Below, piece by piece: positions 24,086-33,736 of a stretch of 54,602 nucleotides of DNA. The notes below the pieces were generated by a model. That model ran no database searches. It worked only from the letters and a program-made list of their open reading frames with translations, and had not been told where the DNA came from. Position 1 is the first letter of the stretch; each line of letters opens with the position of its first letter. Both the position numbers and the translations under genes were made by a program. Source of the stretch: an uncultured Sphingomonas sp. (GTDB lineage Bacteria; Pseudomonadota; Alphaproteobacteria; Sphingomonadales; Sphingomonadaceae); the NCBI RefSeq assembly GCF_937871615.1, contig NZ_CALMPA010000027.1:1-54602 (forward strand). The letters run 5' to 3'.

Positions 24086-24748
24086 TCAGTCGAGCAGGCG
24101 CGCTACCTCACCAAAATCATGGGCGATTGCCTGCACGCCAAGCGCGCGGAGCCGTTGGGCATGATCCGGCGCGCAATGGCTACCCGCGCAAAGCCCGATG
24201 ACATGGCCGCCCGAGGCCACCGCCCCGGTCGCGCCGACGGGCGAATCCTCGATAATCGCGCAGCGTTCGATCGGCACCCCCAAACGATCTGCGCCATAGA
24301 GATACAGATCGGGGGCGGGCTTGCCGTTGGCGACATGTTCGCGACCGGAATAAACGTGGTCGCCGAACGCGCCGGCCAGCCCGATATGATCGAGGTGGCG
24401 GCGAATCCACCGTGTCGAACTGGAGGAGACGATCGCGCGCGGCAGATCGGCGGGAAGCGATTCAACGAACGCGACCGCGCCGGCCACCGCCTCTATCCCC
24501 TCGGCCATCACGCGCGCATCCTCCGCCTCGCGTGCCGCGTAAAAATCGTCCGGGATCGGGCGGCCGATCCACTTTTCGATCCGCTTCAGAAAATCGGCGC
24601 CGGACAAGCCCATGAAATTTGCCATGGATTGCGCGGGGGTCGTCGGGTGGCCGATCGAGGTGAGATAGTCGGCGATCTGGCGGTTGCCGACCGCTTCGCT
24701 CTCGATCAGCACCCCGTCGAAATCGAAAAGGATCGCGTCGAACTTCAT
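24086..24748 (-). CDS. HAD-superfamily hydrolase (phosphatase-like)
   Basis: 220 residues. Motif I FDFDGVLIESE (nucleophile Asp9, acid Asp11), motif II IVSSSST, motif III Lys in NGKPAPDLYL and motif IV IIEDSPVGATGA, so it is catalytically complete. The alpha-helical cap after motif I puts it in subfamily IA. Related enzymes are phosphoglycolate phosphatase or beta-phosphoglucomutase; the substrate is not predictable. ATG 24748 overlaps the yggS stop by four bases. Confidence 0.88.
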   Translation of the reverse strand: MKFDAILFDFDGVLIESEAVGNRQIADYLTSIGHPTTPAQSMANFMGLSGADFLKRIEKWIGRPIPDDFYAAREAEDARVMAEGIEAVAGAVAFVESLPADLPRAIVSSSSTRWIRRHLDHIGLAGAFGDHVYSGREHVANGKPAPDLYLYGADRLGVPIERCAIIEDSPVGATGAVASGGHVIGLCAGSHCAPDHAQRLRALGVQAIAHDFGEVARLLD

Positions 24749-25425
24749 TTCGAGGCTCGCGCGCCGAACAATGCGCTGCCGACACGGATGTGGGTCGCGC
24801 CGAGCAGCACGGCGGTTTCGAAATCGCCGGACATGCCCATGCTGAGCCCGGCAAGGCCATGATCGCGTGCCAGCTTGGCGAGCAACGCGAAATAGGGTGC
24901 CGGCTCCACATCGGCGGGGGGCAGGCACATCAGCCCGGCGAGCGGCAGCTCCGCCACGCGCGCTGCGGCGAGCAGCGCGGGCAATTCCTCGATCGCGCAG
25001 CCGCCTTTTTGCGGCTCGGCGCCGATATTGACCTGGATGAAGCACGCCGGGCGCTTGCCTTGCGTGTCCATCGCTTTTGCCAGCGCGGAGACCAGCGACG
25101 GGCGATCCACGGCATGGATCGCATCAGCGAGCGTAACGGCTTCCGCCGCCTTGTTCGATTGGAGCTGGCCGATCAGGTGCAGCCGCGTCTCAGGCCATTG
25201 TTCGCGCAGCGCCGGCCATTTCTCCTGCGCTTCCTGCACGCGATTTTCGCCGAAATCGCGCTGGCCGGCGGCGAGCAGCGGGGTGATCGCATGGGCGGGG
25301 TGCGTTTTGGATACGGCGATCAGCGTGACATCGGCGGGTGAGCGGCGCGCTGGTTTGGCGGCATGTGCGACGCGCTCCTGAATCGAGGCGAGGCGCGCGG
25401 GCGGAGACATCTCGGCGGAAGGCAT
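24745..25425 (-). CDS. yggS: YggS family PLP-binding protein (PLP homeostasis)
   Basis: 226 residues. Fold type III, no known enzyme activity; keeps pyridoxal phosphate available and balanced. The PLP lysine is Lys40 in LIAVSKTHP, followed by FGENRVQEAQEKW, HLIGQLQSNK and the phosphate-binding LSMGMSGDFETAVLLGATHIRVGSALFG. First gene of the yggS-HAD-xthA-ribA operon. Divergent from the TenI-like gene. Confidence 0.93.
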   Translation of the reverse strand: MPSAEMSPPARLASIQERVAHAAKPARRSPADVTLIAVSKTHPAHAITPLLAAGQRDFGENRVQEAQEKWPALREQWPETRLHLIGQLQSNKAAEAVTLADAIHAVDRPSLVSALAKAMDTQGKRPACFIQVNIGAEPQKGGCAIEELPALLAAARVAELPLAGLMCLPPADVEPAPYFALLAKLARDHGLAGLSMGMSGDFETAVLLGATHIRVGSALFGARASK

Positions 25426-25447
25426 GTGCCGCGCTATAGGAAGCGCG

Positions 25448-25957
25448 ATGCCTCCCCGCCACCCCGTCCCGCGCCTTTGGCTGATGACCGACGAGCGCGT
25501 CGGCGATCGGCTGTGGGTGGCGGTGCGGCGTCTGCCGCGCGGTTCGGGGATCGTCTTTCGCCACTATGTCACGCCCGAGGCCGAGCGGCGGCGGTTGTTC
25601 GCGCGGCTGTTGCGGATCGCGCGACGGCGTGAACTGGTGCTGGTGCGCGCCGGGCCGACGCGGTTCGCGGGTGAGATGGGGACGCATGGCCGGCGCGGGG
25701 CGGGGCTAACCACCTGGCCGGCGCACTCCCGACGCGAGGCGGCAACAGGCGTTCGTCACGGGGCGGCGGTGCTGTTCATTTCGCCGGTATTTGCCACGCG
25801 CTCGCATCCCGGCGCGGTCGTGCTTGGGTCGCGGCGGGCGGCGGCGATCGCGCGCGGGATGCCCGCACGGTGCATCGCGCTTGGCGGGATGGATTGCGCG
25901 CGCTTCACCCGCCTTACCGGATTCGATGGTTGGGCGGCGATCGACGCCTGGCTGTGA
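25448..25957 (+). CDS. TenI/ThiE-like protein, probably not a thiamine-phosphate synthase
   Basis: 169 residues, shorter than ThiE (about 210). Fold clues: PRLWLMTDER at the N-terminus, TWPAHSRREAATGVRHGAAVLFISPVF in the middle and GGMDCARF near the end. The ThiE motif DGVHLG is replaced by EMGTHGRR, and SPVFATRSHPGA resembles the TenI subgroup. It may be a thiazole tautomerase or a relative without thiazole function. ATG 25448 has AGGAAG just upstream. No other thiamine genes are near. Confidence 0.75.
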   Translation: MPPRHPVPRLWLMTDERVGDRLWVAVRRLPRGSGIVFRHYVTPEAERRRLFARLLRIARRRELVLVRAGPTRFAGEMGTHGRRGAGLTTWPAHSRREAATGVRHGAAVLFISPVFATRSHPGAVVLGSRRAAAIARGMPARCIALGGMDCARFTRLTGFDGWAAIDAWL

Positions 25958-26029
25958 CAATGAATTTGGTGAGGTTCGAAAGCGCCGATCACACGGCACG
26001 TTCAAACGATACGAAAAGACGCCCGCGCG

Positions 26030-26758
26030 TCAGAAACGGAAGGCGGTGCCCACATAAACCGCCTGGCTGTCGCGGCGATCGTCGGTGAACTGCGTCAGCC
26101 GCTCCCGCTCGCTCTTGTACCGAACGCCTGCGGTCAGATCTATGTTACGGGTCAGCGAATAGGAGCCGCCGACATCAATCGCATAGCTCGAATTATTGTC
26201 GATCGCCTTGGGTGCGCCGGCCAGCGGGCGATCGGCGGTGGCCTTCACGCGACCCGTGAAGCGATTGAGCGAATAGCTGACCGCAACATCCGCCGATTCG
26301 CGGCTGCCTGGCTGCGGCCCGACATCGACGCGTGAGATATCGCCCGAGACGGCGAAGCGCTGCCAGCCGATCGCCGCGCCGAGATTATAGGCGATCGGCG
26401 CGATTCCCACGGTGGCCGCATTGGCGGCGAAGCGAGTCGTTCCGTCACCCGTGCGAGTCGAACGGGCGCGTACCGCGACGGTGACAGCGCGATTCCCCTG
26501 CCGTGTTTCCGCCGGCGTGAAGCGGAACTCGCCGACATCGGCGCCATCGAGCCCGCCGCGCGCGAATACGGCGGCGAGCCTGGGATCAGCGGCGGACGGC
26601 GTGAAGCTGCTGGAAAAGCGGGCGGTTGCGGCTGCGGCAGCCACTTTCTTCGCCGTGCGTTGACCCACTTCGGTGGCCCCGATCGCGGGCGCGACGGCGG
26701 CAGCCGCGGCGACGAGCGCCACGATCATTCCGCCAGCAATCGCGCGTGCAGCGACCAC
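26030..26758 (-). CDS. Small outer-membrane beta-barrel-like exported protein
   Basis: About 242 residues. Hydrophobic Ala-rich signal (ARAIAGGMIVALVAAAAAV, cleavage near AIGA), then alternating polar/hydrophobic strands such as GSYSLTRNIDLTAGVRYKSE and a terminal AVYVGTAFRF. A C-terminal phenylalanine is the usual signal for BAM-dependent barrel insertion. No enzyme motif; function unknown. GTG 26758 has GGAG six bases upstream; a GTG at 26770 adds four residues and no better site. Divergent from the DUF3576 gene. Confidence 0.6.
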   Translation of the reverse strand: MVAARAIAGGMIVALVAAAAAVAPAIGATEVGQRTAKKVAAAAATARFSSSFTPSAADPRLAAVFARGGLDGADVGEFRFTPAETRQGNRAVTVAVRARSTRTGDGTTRFAANAATVGIAPIAYNLGAAIGWQRFAVSGDISRVDVGPQPGSRESADVAVSYSLNRFTGRVKATADRPLAGAPKAIDNNSSYAIDVGGSYSLTRNIDLTAGVRYKSERERLTQFTDDRRDSQAVYVGTAFRF

Positions 26759-26778
26759 GAGTTTCTCCACAACCCAAA

Positions 26779-26814
26779 CCGGATCGAAAATGCGCCTAAC
26801 ATGATTCGATCCGG
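26779..26814. promoter_or_regulatory. 10-bp inverted repeat in the divergent promoter region
   Basis: CCGGATCGAA (26779-26788) and TTCGATCCGG (26805-26814), perfect arms, 16-base spacer. It lies about 20 bases upstream of the barrel gene start and could be an operator or a leader hairpin. Confidence 0.4.
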
Positions 26815-26944
26815 ACGCACCATCTATAGAGTCGCTTTATTGCTAAGTGTTGCATCAGGCCCACATACCGGCCCCGCTTGCGGGCGGCGGGGTGCGTCTG
26901 TAGAGGTTGCGGCTGCTGTTTCCCTCGCTTTCAGGACGATGCCG

Positions 26945-27379
26945 ATGTTCCGCCCGTTGCGTCTCGCGCTAGCCGTTGGCGCTGCCCTCGCCCTTACCGC
27001 GTGCGGGCACAATCGTGCCCGCCCCGAGGCCGATCTCGCCGCGTCGAAGATCACCACGATCGGCGTCAATTCCTATCTGTGGCGCGCGACGCTCGACACC
27101 TTGTCGTTCATGCCGCTGCTCCAGACGGATTCGAACGGCGGCGTCGTCGTGACCGACTGGTACGTCAACCCGCAGGTGCCGACCGAGCGGATGAAGGTGA
27201 CCGTCTCGATCCTCGATCAGGATTTGCGCGCGGATGCGCTGCGCGTCGCTGCGCTGCGCGAGGTGAATCGCGGCGGCCAGTGGGTATCCGCGCCGGTCGC
27301 GGCATCTACCACGCAGAAGCTGGAAGACATCATCCTGACCCGTGCGCGCGATCTGCGGCGCGCTTCGATCACCGGCTGA
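26945..27379 (+). CDS. DUF3576 lipoprotein
   Basis: 144 residues. Lipoprotein signal with lipobox LTAC (lipidated Cys about 19). Body: SKITTIGVNSYLWRATLDTLSFMPLLQTDSNGGVVVTDW, then MKVTVSILDQDLRADALRV, typical of DUF3576, an alphaproteobacterial family regularly upstream of leuS. Role unknown; location next to lptE suggests outer-membrane biogenesis. ATG 26945 has AGGA eight bases upstream; ATG 26939 is too close to it. Lies 42 bases before leuS. Confidence 0.83.
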   Translation: MFRPLRLALAVGAALALTACGHNRARPEADLAASKITTIGVNSYLWRATLDTLSFMPLLQTDSNGGVVVTDWYVNPQVPTERMKVTVSILDQDLRADALRVAALREVNRGGQWVSAPVAASTTQKLEDIILTRARDLRRASITG

Positions 27380-27421
27380 CGCGCGGGTGATCCCGTGCGC
27401 CGCCCGACCGACAAGAGATAA

Positions 27422-29922
<2,501 letters not shown>

Positions 29923-29926
<4 letters not shown>

Positions 29927-30423
29927 CGCGGCTCGCCGCCTTGCTCGCGCTGGCGCTCTCGCTCGGCGGATGCGGGCTTCAGCCGCTCTACACGGCGGGA
30001 GGCTCGGGGCCGGTGGCGCAGGCGCTCGGTCAGGTCGAGGTGGCGCCGATCGAGGGCAAATCGGGCTGGCTCGTCGCCAATGCGCTCCGCGATCGGTTCG
30101 GTGAAAGCGGTGCGCAAACCGCGCGCTATCGGCTCGACGTGAAGCTCGACGACAAGATCATCGGCCTTGCGGTGCGCAGCGACAACAGCGTCACGCGAGA
30201 GCGGCGGACGTTGCGCGCGCGCTATCAGCTTGTCGCGCTCGATACGGGCACGGTGGTGCTCGACGCCACCGCCGGATCGGATGCCGGCATTGATGTCGTC
30301 ACCTCCGAATATGCCACGATCGCGGCGGAGAGCACCGCGCTGGAGCGGCTGAGCGATATCGTCGCCGATCAGATCGTCGCGCGTGTCGCGCTCTATGCGA
30401 GGAATGAGACGGCGCCGAAATGA
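29923..30423 (+). CDS. lptE: LPS-assembly lipoprotein LptE
   Basis: 166 residues. Lipobox LGGC (lipidated Cys about 17) then [10 protein letters not shown], the conserved start of mature LptE. With LptD it forms the outer-membrane lipopolysaccharide translocon. The pattern [11 protein letters not shown] and the C-terminal [16 protein letters not shown] fit the family. leuS-lptE-holA order as in E. coli supports the call. Four-base overlaps on both sides. Confidence 0.9.
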
Positions 30424-31445
30424 AGGCCAGCGAGACGCGGATCAAGGCAGCGCTCGATCGGCCATCGGCGGATATCCGGCTATACCTGCTCTACGGTCCT
30501 GACGAATCCGGCGCGACCGCGCTCGCTGACCGGCTTGGCCGCGCGATGGGGCCAGAGGCTGAGCGGGTGGATTTCGATGGCGCGGCGCTCAAGGCGGATT
30601 CGGCGCGCCTCGCTGACGAGGCGGCGTCGCTCTCGCTGTTCGGTGGTGCGCGCTATATTCGGGTGACCGGCGCGGGCGATGAAACCACCGCAGCGGTTGA
30701 AGCATTGCTAAGCGCCGAGCGCGCCGGAAACCCGGTCGTGATGATCGCGCCGTCGCTCAAGGCGACCAGCCGGCTGGTGAAGCGCGCGCTGGAGGCGGAT
30801 ACGGCGCTGGCGGCGGCCTGCTACGCCCCGGTGGGCGAGAGCGCGGAGGCGCTGGCGGCGCAACTCGCACGCGAACACGGGTTGCGCATGATGGGCGGTG
30901 CTGCGCGGCGGCTCGTGCAGGCGGCTGGCGGCGATCGCGCGGTGATGGCGCGTGAACTGGAGAAGCTGGCGCTTTTTCTTGATGCTGGCCTGGATCGTCC
31001 GCAGCAACTGGACGACGCGGCGCTTGACGCGGTGGGCGCGGATCTGGGCGAATCGGAAATGTCCGAGATCGTAGAGGGAGTGATTGCCGGGCGTACTGCG
31101 GAGCTGGGTGCCGGGTTATGTAGGATGAGCGAGGGCGGCGGGTCGCCGATCCCGTGGTTGCGCCAGCTTGCGCGGCGGCTGGGCGGGCTGGCGGAGATGC
31201 GCGCCGACGTTGCGGCGGGCGGCGATATCGGCGCGGTTATCAAGCGTCACCGCGTGTTTTTCCGTGAGGAAGCGGCCACCGCCGCCGCGCTGCGTCGCTG
31301 GACGCCCGAGGCGCTGGTGGAGGCGCAGCGGCGCGTGCGGCGGATAGAGCGCGCGCTGATGGCGGGCGGAACGGCGGGGGTGGTGCTTGCCGATCAGGGG
31401 ATGCTGGGAATAGCGGAGCGCGCGCGCCGCCAGGAGCGGCGCTGA
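30420..31445 (+). CDS. holA: DNA polymerase III delta subunit
   Basis: 341 residues. Clamp-loader subunit that opens the beta clamp. LYLLYGPDESGATALADRLG (degenerate P-loop), FGGARYIRVTGAG and DRAVMARELEKLALFLD match HolA. The C-terminal collar helices end in a basic tail (ERARRQERR). Convergent with parB, stops four bases apart. Confidence 0.93.
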   Translation: MKASETRIKAALDRPSADIRLYLLYGPDESGATALADRLGRAMGPEAERVDFDGAALKADSARLADEAASLSLFGGARYIRVTGAGDETTAAVEALLSAERAGNPVVMIAPSLKATSRLVKRALEADTALAAACYAPVGESAEALAAQLAREHGLRMMGGAARRLVQAAGGDRAVMARELEKLALFLDAGLDRPQQLDDAALDAVGADLGESEMSEIVEGVIAGRTAELGAGLCRMSEGGGSPIPWLRQLARRLGGLAEMRADVAAGGDIGAVIKRHRVFFREEAATAAALRRWTPEALVEAQRRVRRIERALMAGGTAGVVLADQGMLGIAERARRQERR

Positions 31446-31449
31446 GCGA

Positions 31450-32346
31450 TCAGATTCGTTCCCCGCTCAGCCGCTGACACACCATATCGAGTTGATCGAG
31501 CGTCGAATAATCCAGCGTGATGGACCCGCCACGCTCACCGTGCTGGATGCGCACATTGAGGCCGAGCAGATCGGACAATTGCCGTTGCAGCGCCATGATA
31601 TCGGCATCCGGCGAATCCTGCCGATAAGCCGCCATTCCGCGCGAGCCACGCTGCGTATCGGGCTTGGCCGCGCTCGCCAGCCGCTCGGTCTGCCGGACGG
31701 ACAACCCCTTTTCGATCACTTCCTGCGCCAGCGCCGCCGGGCTGGGCGCACCGATCAACGCGCGGGCATGGCCCATCGACAGCTTGCCATCGACGACGAG
31801 CGCCTGAACGTCGTGAGGAAGATCAAGCAATCTCAGCAAGTTGGCGATATGACTGCGCGATTTGTGGACGATCTTCGCCAGCGCTTCCTGGGTATGGCCG
31901 AATTCCTCGGCGAGCCGGTGATAGGCTTCGGCCTCCTCGATCGCATTTAGATCCTGGCGCTGGATGTTTTCCAGCAACGCGATCTGCAACGTGTCGCTAT
32001 CGCTATAATCGCGGACGACGACGGGCACTTCGTGCAGCCGCGCGCGTTGCGCCGCGCGCCAGCGGCGCTCGCCCGCGACGATCTGGTAATCATGGCCGTG
32101 CGGACGGACGATGATCGGCTGGATCAACCCGCGTTCAGCGATCGACGCGGCAAGCTCGGCCAGCGCGGCTTCATCGAAATGCCGCCGCGGCTGGCCGGGG
32201 TGAGGGGCGATCGAGCTGACCGGGATCAGCCGCACGCCGGTGGCCGAATGCCCCTCGTTCGCGGTTTCCGCCTCGTCGCGCGCGAAATCGCCGAGCAAAG
32301 CGTTGAGCCCGCGGCCAAGGCCGGGGCGGGGGCGACGATCGGTCAT
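31450..32346 (-). CDS. parB: Chromosome partitioning protein ParB
   Basis: 298 residues. CTP-dependent DNA clamp that loads at parS and spreads. N-terminal GLGRGLNALLG (ParA-interacting), CTPase motif GERRWRA at 92-98 with GQPRRHF before it, central helix-turn-helix (HTQEALAKIVHKSRSHIANLLRLL) and C-terminal dimer domain. Operon with parA (four-base overlap). Two parS candidates lie at 33180 and 35438, upstream in the same transcription unit. Confidence 0.96.
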   Translation of the reverse strand: MTDRRPRPGLGRGLNALLGDFARDEAETANEGHSATGVRLIPVSSIAPHPGQPRRHFDEAALAELAASIAERGLIQPIIVRPHGHDYQIVAGERRWRAAQRARLHEVPVVVRDYSDSDTLQIALLENIQRQDLNAIEEAEAYHRLAEEFGHTQEALAKIVHKSRSHIANLLRLLDLPHDVQALVVDGKLSMGHARALIGAPSPAALAQEVIEKGLSVRQTERLASAAKPDTQRGSRGMAAYRQDSPDADIMALQRQLSDLLGLNVRIQHGERGGSITLDYSTLDQLDMVCQRLSGERI

Positions 32347-33125
32347 GCGGCGGCCTCTTTCATGCGGGGAAGCCGCGCGATCAATTCCCGTGCCAGCGCG
32401 ATATACGCTTCCGATCCGCTGCAGCGATGATCGTAGATCAGCGCGGGCAGGCCGTGGCTCGGCGCTTCGGAAAGCCTGACGTTGCGCGGGATAACGGTGT
32501 CGAACACGACACGGCCCAGCACCGCGCGAACATCAGTCGCGACCTGTTCGGTCAACCGATTGCGGCGATCATACATGGTGAGCGCGACGCCCATGATCGA
32601 CAGAGACGGATTGAAGCGCGCGCGAATCCGCTCGACCGTGCTCAGCAACTGGCTCAACCCTTCGAGCGCGAAAAATTCGCATTGCAGCGGGACGAGCAGC
32701 GAATCCGCAGCGACCATCGCGTTGATCGTCAGCAGCCCGAGCGAGGGCGGGCAATCTATCAGCACGATATCCCAGCGCGGGCCACATGCTTCGATCGCGC
32801 GAAGCAGACGGTGCGTGCGCGCCTCTAGCTCGACAAGCTCGATTTCCGCGCCGGACAGATCCACTGTCGCGGGCAGGATCTCCAGCCGGGGAATGCCGCT
32901 GCCGATCACACCATGTTCGATCGGAGTGCCATCAACCAGCACGTGATAACTCGACACGGTGCGCAGCCCGTGTTCGATCCCCAGCCCGGTGGAAGCATTG
33001 CCCTGTGGATCGAGATCGATCAGCAACACGCGCTTGCCGGTCGCGGCGAGCGCGGTCGCGAGGTTGATCGCGCTGGTCGTCTTGCCAACGCCGCCCTTCT
33101 GGTTGGCCACCGCGATACAGATCAT
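32343..33125 (-). CDS. parA: Chromosome partitioning ATPase ParA
   Basis: 260 residues. Deviant Walker A KGGVGKTT at 10-17, A' motif LLIDLDPQGNASTGLG and Walker B IVLIDCPPSLG. Moves ParB-parS complexes by binding the nucleoid as an ATP dimer. Overlaps rsmG by four bases. C-terminus lies four bases inside parB. Confidence 0.97.
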   Translation of the reverse strand: MICIAVANQKGGVGKTTSAINLATALAATGKRVLLIDLDPQGNASTGLGIEHGLRTVSSYHVLVDGTPIEHGVIGSGIPRLEILPATVDLSGAEIELVELEARTHRLLRAIEACGPRWDIVLIDCPPSLGLLTINAMVAADSLLVPLQCEFFALEGLSQLLSTVERIRARFNPSLSIMGVALTMYDRRNRLTEQVATDVRAVLGRVVFDTVIPRNVRLSEAPSHGLPALIYDHRCSGSEAYIALARELIARLPRMKEAAA

Positions 33126-33736
33126 CGGATGCGAACCTTTTCTGCGATGAGAATCCCCGATTCCGCATCGGTGATACTTGGTTCCACGTGGAACAATCCG
33201 TGCCAGCCCTGACGCGCGCTTTCAAGCTCGACGTGCACCGATCGTCCGCGCGGCAGGATATAACGTGTGGATATGTCGGCAACATGCCGCGTGGCGCGGA
33301 ACAGATCATAGACGGGGGCAACCGCGCGCGCGGTGACGATCCGTTGCGGCTCGACCGATATCGCCTCGACTTTTGCGGTGAGGACGACGGCATTCGCCGC
33401 ATCGGCGAGTGCTTCGGCGAGAAAATCAGCGCGGCGCCGACGGGGCTCGACCAAAGTTACTCTGGCATCGGTCAGCAGCGCCACGATCACGCCGGGGAAT
33501 CCAGCGCCTGAACCAATATCGAGCCAGCGCGTGTCAGCGCCGATCGTACCGGCAAGCGGGATGAGTTGTGCGGAATCGAGCAGGTGGCGCGACCAGATTG
33601 TGTCGAGCGTCGATCGTGCGATCAGATTCTGCCGCTCGCTTTCGCGGATCACCTGCTCCGCAAAGCGCGCGACCCGCGCGGTAGCCTCCAAGCCAAAGCG
33701 CTGCTCGATCCACGCGCGTGCGTCAGATTCGGTCAT
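33122..33736 (-). CDS. rsmG: 16S rRNA (guanine527-N7)-methyltransferase RsmG
   Basis: 204 residues. SAM-binding WLDIGSGAGFPGVIVALL and the family LVEPRRRRADFL. Methylates G527 of 16S rRNA. ATG 33736 overlaps mnmG by four bases. The segment HGLFHVEPS near the C-terminus is encoded by a parS-like site (33180-33195), so the DNA serves two purposes. Confidence 0.95.
   Translation of the reverse strand: MTESDARAWIEQRFGLEATARVARFAEQVIRESERQNLIARSTLDTIWSRHLLDSAQLIPLAGTIGADTRWLDIGSGAGFPGVIVALLTDARVTLVEPRRRRADFLAEALADAANAVVLTAKVEAISVEPQRIVTARAVAPVYDLFRATRHVADISTRYILPRGRSVHVELESARQGWHGLFHVEPSITDAESGILIAEKVRIR
33180..33195. promoter_or_regulatory. parS-like site inside rsmG
   Basis: GGTTCCACGTGGAACA, one mismatch from the palindrome TGTTCCACGTGGAACA; core GTTCCACGTGGAAC is perfect. 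It encodes FHVE in rsmG. Distance to oriC about 17 kb. Confidence 0.82.

Noticed and set aside
33265-33273. DnaA-box-like TGTGGATAT inside rsmG
   Set aside because: A single one-mismatch nonamer in coding sequence, no cluster; expected by chance.
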